Of a stretch of DNA of 22,193 nt, positions 14,116 to 22,135 are shown one piece after another. Position 1 is the stretch's first letter; each line of letters begins with the position of its first letter. The DNA is from Clostridiaceae bacterium UBA5444 (GTDB taxonomy: Bacteria; Bacillota; Clostridia; Clostridiales; Oxobacteraceae), in the NCBI GenBank assembly GCA_002426575.1, contig DIRE01000005.1, positions 4,339 to 26,531 on the forward strand. Reading direction: 5' to 3'. The notes under the pieces were generated by a model. The model made no database searches and was not told the origin of the DNA. It saw nothing but the letters and a program-made list of their open reading frames with translations. The translations under genes and the position numbers were made by a program.

Positions 14116-14939
14116 GATTTAATCCACCCCCATGCAGTTATTTTCTTTTCATTCCTATGCTTCATTATCCTAACCAGTATATCTTTAAGCCTTTCCCCAT
14201 TATAGTTTCTTGTTAATTTGCCATTTACAGCAAGAGAGATATTGCCCGTCTCTTCTGATACAACAACTACTAATGCATCAGAGTTTTCGGATACACCAAT
14301 AGCAGCTCTATGCCTAGTGCCTAGCTGTTTACTTATATTGTTGTTTTCAGTTAATGGCAAAAAACACCCTGCAGATTCTATCCTGTCGTTTCTAATTATT
14401 ACGGCACCATCATGAAGTGGGGTATTTACAACAAATATATTTTCAAGGAGCTGAGATGAAACCATTGCATCAATCTTCACACCAGTTTCTATATAATCTT
14501 TAAGACCTGTCTTTTGTTCAATAACAATAAGTGCGCCTGTTTTGCTATCTGACAAATTTACAGCTGCCGTAACTATTTGGGAAATTATTTTGTCCATCTC
14601 TTCTTCAGTAACTTCAAGATTCTTTGAGAATAGCCCATTTCTTCCGAGATGTTCAAGAGCACGCCTTAATTCTGGTTGGAAAAGTATAATAAGTGCAATA
14701 AAACCTACCTTTATAGTACTATCAATAATCATATATAATGTTATAAGTCCTGCAAATTGGCTTACCTTCATAATTACGATTATAATCAAAAGTCCTTTTA
14801 ATAATGTCTCTGCTCTTGTTTGCTTTATAAGCATGAAAAGTTTATAAAGTATGTAACTTACTATTAAAATATCAATTATATTGGTTATTGATATATGTTT
14901 AAGCAAGTTCCATATGTTAGTTAAGGCTGTTTCAAGCAT
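14088..14939 (-). CDS. cdaA: Diadenylate cyclase CdaA (c-di-AMP synthase)
   Basis: 283 aa from the chosen ATG. Three membrane helices (about 21-38, 46-72 and 75-87) precede the cytoplasmic DisA_N cyclase domain. Both active-site motifs are intact: DGA at residues 177-179 (LHDGAVII) and RHR at 209-211 (GTRHRAAIG). It makes c-di-AMP from two ATP; in Firmicutes this messenger controls potassium/osmolyte balance and cell-wall homeostasis. GGGAG lies six bases before the ATG at 14939; a TTG one codon earlier is less well placed. It is the first gene of a two-gene unit with cdaR and is divergent from the zinc-ribbon gene. Confidence 0.97.
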   Translation of the reverse strand: MLETALTNIWNLLKHISITNIIDILIVSYILYKLFMLIKQTRAETLLKGLLIIIVIMKVSQFAGLITLYMIIDSTIKVGFIALIILFQPELRRALEHLGRNGLFSKNLEVTEEEMDKIISQIVTAAVNLSDSKTGALIVIEQKTGLKDYIETGVKIDAMVSSQLLENIFVVNTPLHDGAVIIRNDRIESAGCFLPLTENNNISKQLGTRHRAAIGVSENSDALVVVVSEETGNISLAVNGKLTRNYNGERLKDILVRIMKHRNEKKITAWGWIKSWIKQKEEM

Positions 14940-14978
14940 CAAATTCTCCCACCTTTTTATAGAAAAATACTATTTATA

Positions 14979-14984
14979 ATTATA
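14979..14984 (-). promoter_or_regulatory. Candidate -10 box for cdaA-cdaR
   Basis: A perfect TATAAT on the minus strand, 40 bp before the cdaA start. The hexamer 17 bp upstream (TACTAC) is a poor -35, so an activator or upstream AT-rich DNA might be needed. Confidence 0.35.
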
Positions 14985-15023
14985 CACCAAATTTTTAAGC
15001 TGTAGTACATAAACAAACCATAT

Positions 15024-15053
15024 ATTAATATTAATATCACTATTAATATTAAT
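15024..15053. repeat. Two identical 12-bp palindromes in the cdaA/zinc-ribbon divergent region
   Basis: attaatattaat occurs at 15024-15035 and again at 15042-15053. Each copy is a perfect palindrome and the pair repeats with an 18-bp period. They lie upstream of the candidate cdaA -10, within the 222-bp gap between divergent genes. This could be a paired operator or just an AT-rich upstream element. Confidence 0.4.
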
Positions 15054-15161
15054 TATTTCGCTTTACATCAATGATTTTATATGTGAATTTAAAGGATTTT
15101 TGGTAGATGGTGTAGAATACAGTAATACCATTTAGAATATATTTTTAGGTAGGTGGACAAA

Positions 15162-16610
15162 ATGTTATATTGCAAAAAATGTGGCTTAAAACTTGATGGG
15201 AAAAGCGTTCTCTGTCCAAGATGTGGAGAATATACCTATAATTCAATAAATGATAATGATGACAACAATAATAGTAGCAGTAGCAGTAAAGCTAAAAACA
15301 CCATCTATTCAAACTCAAATACTAATACCAATCCTAACACTAACACTAATACTAGGTCTAGTACTAGTCCTAGGAACGCAAAAACCAATGACGATATAAG
15401 GTACGATATATTTAATCCGCCCAAAAAAAATTATGAGGATTATAGCGTACAAAGGCAACAAAGCGAGGATTATAATAGGCAAAATCAGCAAAATGAGGAT
15501 TATAAAAAGCCTCGAAGAGATAGAAATCCCAAAGAGGAAAGTAGTAGCTCATGGGCTAAAACCTTCTTTAAATGGTTCTTTATAATTCTGCTTTTAATAT
15601 CAGTTACCGCCTTTGCAGCATATTTTGCATACAATAAGTTTATGGGAAGCTCAACAAGTGAATACATAAAATCTATATCAAGCTTAAATAAAAGTATTAA
15701 TGACGCAAATGATAATATGGTCTCTGCAATTAAAAGTAACAGTAATGACCTTCCTGTTCAGGATATACTAAACAAAATACCAGAAGAAAAAAAATCCTTT
15801 GACTCTATAATTAAAAACTTTGATGATATTACTGTTCCGTCAATGTATTCATCCTCTCATAGTAATTTAGGAAAGGCTATTACGCTTAACAGGGAAATCT
15901 ATGTACAAATTGACAAAGTATTGGTAAGTCCAATAGATCCTAATGCAAAACAGAATTTAGACCATTTATCCTCTCAAATAGACGAATGTATGAGTGATTA
16001 TGCCTCAGTTAGTATTGAAGATATTGCTTTTTCTCTTCCAAATGAGATATTATCCATATCCTCTAAGATTGAGCCATGGATTAACCAACAGCAAGAGAAA
16101 TATGGATCCACCATGGATCAAATTAAACTTTTCTCTAGCTACTTCGACTCTATGACAAAATTATTTGGCAGGTTTAATGAAGCAAAAGTCGATTTTACCC
16201 AAGCAATAAAAAATGTAAGGGCTAAACAGACCTCATGGGATGATTTATTTTCCCAAATAGATGAAAATTTAAATGCTAAAAAAGCAATTAAATCTGATTA
16301 TAAAAACTTATCTGTTCCATCACCCGTTAAATCACTGAACCAAATGTTTATGGATATACTTGATAACTCAATATCTTATAATACAAAGTTAAAATCAGCA
16401 GCAGAAAAAGAAAGTAGTTTCAATAAAGAAGGCCTTACTGAAGATGAAATAAAAGTAAAGCAAAAAGAAATTGAAGATGCCTATAAAGAAGCTCAAGAGC
16501 TTAATTCATCTTCATCTGCTGCCTACCAAAAGTATGCATCAATAATTGGCCTTGAAAAAGAAAAATACGCAAACCCTGAATTTGTAATGGGGTTAGGACA
16601 AGGAAAATAA
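15162..16610 (+). CDS. Zinc-ribbon, membrane-anchored protein with extracytoplasmic helical domain
   Basis: 482 aa with clear modules. Residues 1-22 are a zinc ribbon with two CxxC pairs (Cys4/Cys7 and Cys18/Cys21). Residues about 28-80 are a low-complexity Asn/Ser/Thr linker with alternating Asn-Thr. Residues 91-114 hold three copies of a ten-residue EDY unit (YEDYSVQRQQ, SEDYNRQNQQ, NEDYKK...). A basic stretch precedes one membrane helix (about 134-157). Residues 160-482 are mainly helical and hydrophilic, with coiled-coil-like segments near the C-terminus. The topology puts the zinc ribbon in the cytoplasm. The function is not recognised. ATG 15162 follows AGGTGG; a GTG at 15153 overlaps that site. 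It is divergent from cdaA, and its stop lies 11 bp from the converging AraC gene with no visible terminator. Confidence 0.75.
   Translation: MLYCKKCGLKLDGKSVLCPRCGEYTYNSINDNDDNNNSSSSSKAKNTIYSNSNTNTNPNTNTNTRSSTSPRNAKTNDDIRYDIFNPPKKNYEDYSVQRQQSEDYNRQNQQNEDYKKPRRDRNPKEESSSSWAKTFFKWFFIILLLISVTAFAAYFAYNKFMGSSTSEYIKSISSLNKSINDANDNMVSAIKSNSNDLPVQDILNKIPEEKKSFDSIIKNFDDITVPSMYSSSHSNLGKAITLNREIYVQIDKVLVSPIDPNAKQNLDHLSSQIDECMSDYASVSIEDIAFSLPNEILSISSKIEPWINQQQEKYGSTMDQIKLFSSYFDSMTKLFGRFNEAKVDFTQAIKNVRAKQTSWDDLFSQIDENLNAKKAIKSDYKNLSVPSPVKSLNQMFMDILDNSISYNTKLKSAAEKESSFNKEGLTEDEIKVKQKEIEDAYKEAQELNSSSSAAYQKYASIIGLEKEKYANPEFVMGLGQGK
15314..15356 (+). repeat. Hexanucleotide-like low-complexity tract inside the zinc-ribbon gene
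   Basis: Degenerate 6-bp units of the actaat / aacact type encode the alternating Asn-Thr linker. In-frame slippage here could change linker length without breaking the frame. Confidence 0.5.
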
Positions 16611-16621
16611 ATATTTTAAAA

Positions 16622-17467
16622 TTATCTATTAAAAGGGGAGGAACTACTTCCCACTTTTCTATATTTAGAGGGAGATATACCCACTATAGACTTATAAACC
16701 TTTGAGAACCCTAAAGGATCCTTATAGCCAACAGATCTTGCTATATCCCCTATAGAAAGGTCTGTAGATTCAAGTAAATATGAGGCCTTTTTCATTCTAA
16801 ACTCTATAAGATACCTTTGGGGAGATACATCCATACTTTCTTTGAAGACGCTAGTAAAGTAACTTCTATCAAGTCCAATATGCTTTGCTATATCAGTTAC
16901 TTTTATACTTCTAGAATAGTTTTTCTCTATAAAATCTAATGCCTTTTCTATATACTCCTCTGTATAATTTTTTTTTTGATGAGTAGGAGCTTGCATACAA
17001 TTAACTCTTTGTATTTCTGAAAGTACCAAATACAGATAAGATTTCAGTTTCAAACTGCTGCCTGCACTTTTTATATCTGTAGCAATTATTTTCTCCATAG
17101 TATGTGGAATAAGGCAATCATCATCAAAGCTAATTATAGGATCTTTATATGTTAAATCCCCATCTTTTAGTATCTGATAAGCTTTAATACCATTAAAGCC
17201 TATCCAGCAATAAGTCCATGGCGTATCCATATCAGCCTCATAATACGTTACCCTCTCGGGGGTTATGAGAAATCCTTTATTTTTATTGAGATGATATGTT
17301 ATGCCATTACTTTTAAATATTCCTTTTCCATCTAGTATAAAATGTATCAAAAAATGATCCCTCACTGCAGGTCCATAACCATGACCATTCTCACATACTT
17401 CTATACCATAGTGGTAGATTTGTATTTCCTCATCCTTTTTAACATTTGTTATACACGTACTTTTCAT
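16622..17467 (-). CDS. AraC-family transcriptional regulator (probable sugar-responsive, of the melibiose/raffinose type)
   Basis: 281 aa. Residues about 15-150 form the cupin-like sensor domain: HFILDGKGIFKSNGITYHLNKNKGFLI is followed by the typical WTYCWIGFNG. Residues about 175-275 carry two helix-turn-helix motifs: IKVTDIAKHIGLDRSYFTSVFKE and LSIGDIARSVGYKDPLGFSKVYK, ending in GISPSKYRK. This is the MsmR/RafR layout. The ATG has AGGAG seven bases upstream and the minus strand shows an extended -10 (TGGTATAAT) at 17514-17522. It is divergent from the GH4 alpha-galactosidase and very probably controls it. No sugar transporter is present beside the pair in this window. Confidence 0.92.
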   Translation of the reverse strand: MKSTCITNVKKDEEIQIYHYGIEVCENGHGYGPAVRDHFLIHFILDGKGIFKSNGITYHLNKNKGFLITPERVTYYEADMDTPWTYCWIGFNGIKAYQILKDGDLTYKDPIISFDDDCLIPHTMEKIIATDIKSAGSSLKLKSYLYLVLSEIQRVNCMQAPTHQKKNYTEEYIEKALDFIEKNYSRSIKVTDIAKHIGLDRSYFTSVFKESMDVSPQRYLIEFRMKKASYLLESTDLSIGDIARSVGYKDPLGFSKVYKSIVGISPSKYRKVGSSSSPFNR

Positions 17468-17513
17468 AGATATTCTCCTATTTAATTTTATTTAAATATA
17501 AACTTTAAACTAC

Positions 17514-17522
17514 ATTATACCA
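17514..17522 (-). promoter_or_regulatory. Promoter of the AraC-family gene (extended -10)
   Basis: The minus strand reads TGGTATAAT, a perfect extended -10, 47 bp before the start codon. No good -35 is seen at the usual spacing. Confidence 0.5.
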
Positions 17523-17531
17523 TATTTATAT

Positions 17532-17549
17532 AACATTAGAACATTGGAA
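17532..17549 (+). promoter_or_regulatory. Tandem 8-bp repeat, candidate AraC-type binding site at the alpha-galactosidase promoter
   Basis: AACATTAG and AACATTGG lie head to tail, followed by AA. The second copy overlaps the -35 of the alpha-galactosidase promoter. Direct repeats touching the -35 are the usual target layout for AraC-family activators, but those normally have about a 21-bp period, so the short period here is atypical. Confidence 0.35.
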
Positions 17550-17572
17550 TATAAGGTGATCTGGGTTACAAT
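17544..17572 (+). promoter_or_regulatory. Promoter of the alpha-galactosidase gene
   Basis: TTGGAA (17544-17549) and TACAAT (17567-17572) are separated by 17 bp, about 30 bp before the start codon. The weak -35 suits an activator-dependent promoter. Confidence 0.5.
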
Positions 17573-17603
17573 AAAATAAATAAAATCATAGGAGGAATTT
17601 TAT

Positions 17604-18899
17604 ATGCCAAAAATTACATTTTTAGGTGCAGGAAGCACTGTATTTGCAAAAAATATAATAGGAGATTCACTGGCAACACCAGCTCTTAGAGAATCTGAAA
17701 TAGCGCTTTACGATATTGACCTTGAGAGGCTCAAAGAGTCCGAATTGATGCTTAACAATATTAACAAGAATTTAGGTGGCTATGCCAAAATAACTGCATA
17801 TACAGACAGAAAAGCTGCTTTAAAAGGAGCTAAATATGTGGTAAATGCAATACAAGTTGGAGGATATAAGCCAAGCACTGTAATAGACTTTGAGGTTCCA
17901 AAAAAGTATGGCCTAAAACAAACAATAGGGGATACATTAGGTATAGGCGGAATATTTAGGGCATTAAGAACTATACCTGTTATGTTCGATTTTGCAAAAG
18001 ATATAGAAGAGGTATGCCCTGATGCACTTTTATTGAACTATACAAACCCAATGGCAATACTTTCAGGTGCAATGCAAAGATATACCAATGTTAAAACCGT
18101 TGGTCTTTGCCATAGCGTACAGGTATGTGCATCTGAACTGCTTAAAGGCCTTGGAATGGATACTGATGGTATAGAGTGGAAGACTGCAGGCATAAACCAT
18201 ATGGGATGGCTTCTCGAGATAAAGAAAGATGGAGTGGATTTATATCCTGAAATCAAAAAAAGAGCCTTAGAAAGAAAAGATACTCATGATGACATGGTTA
18301 GGTATGAGATAATGAAACAATTTGGATATTACGTTACAGAATCTAGTGAGCATAGTTCCGAATATATGCCATACTTTATAAAAAGTAAATACCCAGAATT
18401 AATAGAGAGATTTAATATACCTATTGACGAATATCCAAGGAGATGCGTAAATCAAATAAATAATTGGAACAAGACACGGGATGAGCTTGTTCATAATAAA
18501 GAATTAATCCATAAACGTACATATGAGTACGGCTCATATATAATGGAAGCTATAGAAACAAATGTACCATATAAAATAGGCGGAAATGTTTTAAACACGG
18601 GGCTTATTACAAATCTTCCTTCAAATGCTTGCGTTGAGGTTCCATGCCTTGTAGATAGTACTGGCATAAACCCATGCTATATAGGAGATCTTCCTATTCA
18701 GCTTGCAGCTTTGAATATGACAAATATAAATGTACAGCTATTGACAATTGCAGCTGCAGTAACTAAGAAGAAAGATTATATTTACCAAGCAGCAATGCTT
18801 GACCCGCATACATCATCAGAACTATCAATAGATGATATAAGAAGCCTTTGCGATGATTTAATAGAAGCTCACGGAGACTTTTTACCTAAATATAAATAA
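17604..18899 (+). CDS. melA: Alpha-galactosidase, glycoside hydrolase family 4 (MelA type)
   Basis: 431 aa. GH4 enzymes hydrolyse alpha-galactosides such as melibiose through an unusual NAD+- and Mn2+-dependent oxidation-elimination-addition mechanism in the cytoplasm. Visible features are the NAD-binding GAGSTVFAK at the N-terminus, NYTNPM (145-150), LCHSVQ with Cys169, and GINHMGW with His199. Cys169 and His199 are the expected metal ligands. The CHS variant of the metal motif is the one seen in alpha-galactosidase/alpha-glucuronidase members, not in 6-phospho-glycosidases. AGGAGG lies eight bases before the ATG. It is divergent from the AraC regulator and followed by a strong terminator, so it is transcribed alone. 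Alpha-glucuronidase or another GH4 specificity remains possible. Confidence 0.88.
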   Translation: MPKITFLGAGSTVFAKNIIGDSLATPALRESEIALYDIDLERLKESELMLNNINKNLGGYAKITAYTDRKAALKGAKYVVNAIQVGGYKPSTVIDFEVPKKYGLKQTIGDTLGIGGIFRALRTIPVMFDFAKDIEEVCPDALLLNYTNPMAILSGAMQRYTNVKTVGLCHSVQVCASELLKGLGMDTDGIEWKTAGINHMGWLLEIKKDGVDLYPEIKKRALERKDTHDDMVRYEIMKQFGYYVTESSEHSSEYMPYFIKSKYPELIERFNIPIDEYPRRCVNQINNWNKTRDELVHNKELIHKRTYEYGSYIMEAIETNVPYKIGGNVLNTGLITNLPSNACVEVPCLVDSTGINPCYIGDLPIQLAALNMTNINVQLLTIAAAVTKKKDYIYQAAMLDPHTSSELSIDDIRSLCDDLIEAHGDFLPKYK

Positions 18900-18910
18900 T
18901 TTTAATATTT

Positions 18911-18959
18911 GAGGCTGCTACAGGGTTATTTTCAAATTATTCTGTAGCAGTCTTTTTTT
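18911..18959 (+). terminator. Terminator after the alpha-galactosidase gene
   Basis: Perfect 9-bp arms ctgctacag (18915-18923) and ctgtagcag (18942-18950) extend by a few more pairs, including G-U, and lead into TCTTTTTTT. It starts 12 bp after the stop codon. Confidence 0.85.
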
Positions 18960-19047
18960 ACTGTTAATGACCTATATTTATGTCCATATTTCATGTATAA
19001 TACCCTATGAGGATATTTAAGAACATAACTACAAGGAGTTTTTATAC

Positions 19048-20679
19048 ATGAAAAAAGACACTACGAGTTCAGGTTCAGCTACAAAAGGCTTTGCTATACT
19101 AAGTGTGGCAGGTATTATAAATAAAGTACTATCCGTGCTATATGTACCTATTTTAATGCAGATTGTAGGAGACGATGGATATGGCATATATTCAGGTGGA
19201 TATCAAATATATACATTTATATATGTGCTTACAAACTCAGGATTTCCAATTGCTATATCTAAACTACAATCAGAACTTATAGCTAATGAAAACTATAGGG
19301 ATGCAAGAAGATCCTTTAAATTGTCTAGGCTTCTATTAACAGCCTACGGCCTTGTTATGACAATTATTACAGCGGTATTTGCAAGACAGATAACAAGCCT
19401 TACAGGGTACGATAGATCATATCTTGTTATACTTGCACTTTCCCCTACAATGTTATTCTCTGCTATATCTTCTGCCTATAGGGGGTATTTTAATGGTAAC
19501 TCTAATATGAAACCTACTGCAATGTCTCAAATAGTAGAACAATTTTTGAATGTTACCTTATCTTTATTGTTTGCATATTTATTAAAGCCAATGGGGCTTG
19601 AATATGCCTGTGCAGGTGCAACAGTTGGTACCACAATAGGATCTTTAGGAAGCGCAATATTCTTAGGCAGAACCTATGGTAAAAATAAGAAGGAACTTTA
19701 CAAAAAGACTCCTAGGAGAGTTACGCCTATTGCTAGCAAGTCATTAATAAATAAGCTTTTGACCTATTCTATTCCAATAGCCCTAAACTCTGTAATCATC
19801 TATGGAGGAAATATTGTAGACCTTACAAATACTAAAAAAAGGCTTACTGCAGCAGGACTAGAAGCTGTTTCCTATGCAAAGTATGGAGCACTAAACAAAT
19901 ATTCTACGCTGCTAAATGTTCCTGCAGCTATAACAGCAGCTCTTCAGATAGCTATGATACCATCTTTTAGTGCCGCCATAGCTAAAGAAGATTATAAGCT
20001 GCTTAAAAAATATGTAAGTGATGTATTTAGAATATCACTGCTTATATCAATACCCTGCGCTGTAGGTTTAGGTGTTTTAAGCAAGCCTTTATTTGAGATG
20101 CTTTTCCCAAGTTACATAGATGGATGGTATCTAATGGCTATTGGTTCTTGCGTGGTAGTATTAATCGCCATGGTTCAAATTCAATCAGGCATACTACAAT
20201 GCTTTAATAAAACCAATATAGCAACCTTATCAATGTTAGCAGGTATATTTGTGAAGATATTTATAAACTATTTTCTAATAGCTATTCCAGAAATAAATAT
20301 AACAGGAGCAGTTATTGGAACAATCGTAAGCTATATAATATCAATAATAATAAACAATGTTTATATACAAAGAAACCTCCCGGCCAAAGTTGTTATAAAA
20401 AAGCACCTGGGCCGCCCAATAATCGCATCAGCTGCCATGGCAATAGGTGTTGGTGTTTCATATAAGCTTGTTTTTCTTCTACTTGGCTTATTTGCAGGGG
20501 TCTACATTTCAAACGCATTAGCAGTAATATTTTCAATATTAGTTGGTATTGCAGTCTATGGAATAGTAATGCTCAAAATAGGAGGATTAACCGCAAGGGA
20601 CTTTGCTTCTATACCTCACATGAACAAAATAAAAAGATTTATACCTAATCGCATACTTGCTATGGCTAAAACAGAGTAG
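19048..20679 (+). CDS. MurJ/SpoVB-like lipid flippase (polysaccharide biosynthesis protein, MOP superfamily)
   Basis: 543 aa with about 14 hydrophobic helices over the whole length, the standard size and topology of the SpoVB/YtgP group. Family hallmarks are the N-terminal KGFAILSVAGIINKVLSVLYVPILMQIVGDDGYGIYSGGY region, then AYRGYFNGNSNMKPTAMSQIVEQ, and FLNVTLSLLFAYLL. These proteins flip undecaprenyl-linked peptidoglycan precursors across the cell membrane; SpoVB does so in sporulation and YtgP/MurJ in growth. The sequence does not decide between the two. AGGAG lies nine bases before the ATG, and a TATAAT at 18996-19001 may be its -10. It is flanked by two terminators, so it is monocistronic. 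Confidence 0.9.
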   Translation: MKKDTTSSGSATKGFAILSVAGIINKVLSVLYVPILMQIVGDDGYGIYSGGYQIYTFIYVLTNSGFPIAISKLQSELIANENYRDARRSFKLSRLLLTAYGLVMTIITAVFARQITSLTGYDRSYLVILALSPTMLFSAISSAYRGYFNGNSNMKPTAMSQIVEQFLNVTLSLLFAYLLKPMGLEYACAGATVGTTIGSLGSAIFLGRTYGKNKKELYKKTPRRVTPIASKSLINKLLTYSIPIALNSVIIYGGNIVDLTNTKKRLTAAGLEAVSYAKYGALNKYSTLLNVPAAITAALQIAMIPSFSAAIAKEDYKLLKKYVSDVFRISLLISIPCAVGLGVLSKPLFEMLFPSYIDGWYLMAIGSCVVVLIAMVQIQSGILQCFNKTNIATLSMLAGIFVKIFINYFLIAIPEINITGAVIGTIVSYIISIIINNVYIQRNLPAKVVIKKHLGRPIIASAAMAIGVGVSYKLVFLLLGLFAGVYISNALAVIFSILVGIAVYGIVMLKIGGLTARDFASIPHMNKIKRFIPNRILAMAKTE

Positions 20680-20697
20680 TATTTAGTTTAGTATATT

Positions 20698-20741
20698 AAA
20701 GCTCCATTTATGATAAGGTGTTATCGTAAATGGAGCTTTTT
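20698..20741. terminator. Bidirectional terminator between the flippase and phosphatase-superfamily genes
   Basis: A long stem: aaagctccatttatgataa (20698-20716) pairs with 20721-20739 with one mismatch around a 4-nt loop (ggtg), followed by a T-run. The A-rich left flank allows use in both directions by the converging genes. Confidence 0.85.
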
Positions 20742-20785
20742 AGTTAGGCTTTATTTGATACAGTCAAATATTTACGTGTCATATT

Positions 20786-22135
20786 TTAAATCAAAGCATC
20801 TGTCAATATATTCCCTGTTGCACATTTTGGCCCGTCAATTTTGAGAAGGTGGGCAATTGTTCTTGCAAAATCTATATTGTACATTCTGTCAGTATAGTTG
20901 TACCCTTTTTTTATATCCCTGCCCCACATAAGTGAAAATATATGCTGGGATGTTTCATCTAAGGAGTCATGCTGCCCCTTAGCAATGTATTCTTTACTAT
21001 TTGCTTTAAAACTATAGGGGGGTCTAGGTGATATAAGCAGGTCAGCAAAGCCATCCATTGCGCCTCTTTGAGCCAGCTCGTCCTTTTCCATTATCCTTCC
21101 TATATACTCCTTGCCTAAAACTGCAGTCATAATCTTTTGCAAATCTTGTTTTGTATGCTCTTTTGTAAAAGATAACTGAATTTGAAGTCCTGCACCTACA
21201 AGCACAATATCTGTATCCTTTTTAGGGCTTTCCCCTGCTGATAATACTTGAGTCTTAAATCCACCTCTTTCTATTGCACCTATTAAATCAAGCAGCATGG
21301 ATTTAGCATAGCAATCAGACATTTTATCTTGTCTGCCATAAGGTGTCATCCCATGATCCGCGGTAAGGACAAATGACATATTGTCATATATCCCCACTCC
21401 CTTACATTCATCTATAAACTCACAAAGTTTTTCATCCATCTGCTTAAGCCTTCTCATAACATTGCAGAGCCTGCCTTCTTCTGTTTGGGCAGCAGGGATA
21501 CCATAAGTTCTATTGTTATGCCCAAGGCCATCTAAATCATCCATATAAATTGATATAAACTTTGGAATATAGTCAAGCTTTATTCTGCTTTTACCTTTTC
21601 CCACGGCCTCGCCTTTTATAAGCTTTATTGCTGCATCAAATCTATCTTCATAATCTGCCCTTTCCCCTAATGTAATATATGGTCTGTCTGCATTGCCAGC
21701 TTCGCATCCCCTGTTTTCTAATATAAATTGGTGGACAGAAGCCACCTTTATACCTTGTCTTACTGCTGCCTCTGCAATGGTTTCAGCTTTGTTTTCCCTT
21801 CTAAACTGTATTACGCGTTTTTGCTTCTTATCATAATATCTATAGCAATTTCTTGTTACATTAGGCCATGCTCCAGATACTATTGCAGACTGCATTGGAT
21901 TAGTTATTGAAGGTATTCCAGTATATGCATTTTTAAATATTACACCTTTTTGTATTAAATCATTTATAACAGGTGTTTTTACTATTCCACCGCTGTTTGC
22001 CAACTCATAATAATACCATGCAAAGCCGTCCCAATTTATATACACAACATAGTTATCATTAGTACCCATATCAACTTTTCCAACCTCACTTGATGAATAA
22101 TTTATCGATCCCAATTTTGACTTTATATTGCTCAT
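20786..22135 (-). CDS. Alkaline phosphatase superfamily protein (type I phosphodiesterase/nucleotide pyrophosphatase-like)
   Basis: 449 aa. The two-metal site of the family (PF01663 type) can be traced: Asp36 in INWDGF, probable nucleophile Thr78 in PSITNPMQSAIVSGAWP, Asp202 and His206 in DGLGH, Asp260 and His261 in TADHGM, and His389 in KGQHD. Family members hydrolyse phosphate mono- or diesters; the substrate is not known. No signal peptide or membrane helix is seen, so the protein is predicted to be cytoplasmic, unlike many secreted relatives. The ATG overlaps the stop of the upstream gene by 4 bp (ATGA), so the two are in one operon and probably coupled. Its transcript ends at the bidirectional hairpin at 20698-20741. 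Confidence 0.82.
   Translation of the reverse strand: MSNIKSKLGSINYSSSEVGKVDMGTNDNYVVYINWDGFAWYYYELANSGGIVKTPVINDLIQKGVIFKNAYTGIPSITNPMQSAIVSGAWPNVTRNCYRYYDKKQKRVIQFRRENKAETIAEAAVRQGIKVASVHQFILENRGCEAGNADRPYITLGERADYEDRFDAAIKLIKGEAVGKGKSRIKLDYIPKFISIYMDDLDGLGHNNRTYGIPAAQTEEGRLCNVMRRLKQMDEKLCEFIDECKGVGIYDNMSFVLTADHGMTPYGRQDKMSDCYAKSMLLDLIGAIERGGFKTQVLSAGESPKKDTDIVLVGAGLQIQLSFTKEHTKQDLQKIMTAVLGKEYIGRIMEKDELAQRGAMDGFADLLISPRPPYSFKANSKEYIAKGQHDSLDETSQHIFSLMWGRDIKKGYNYTDRMYNIDFARTIAHLLKIDGPKCATGNILTDALI

Noticed and set aside
18911..18959. Terminator hairpin after melA as a third copy of the palindromic repeat
   Set aside because: It shares only the 9-mer ctgctacag with the repeat; flanks differ and it works as an ordinary intrinsic terminator.
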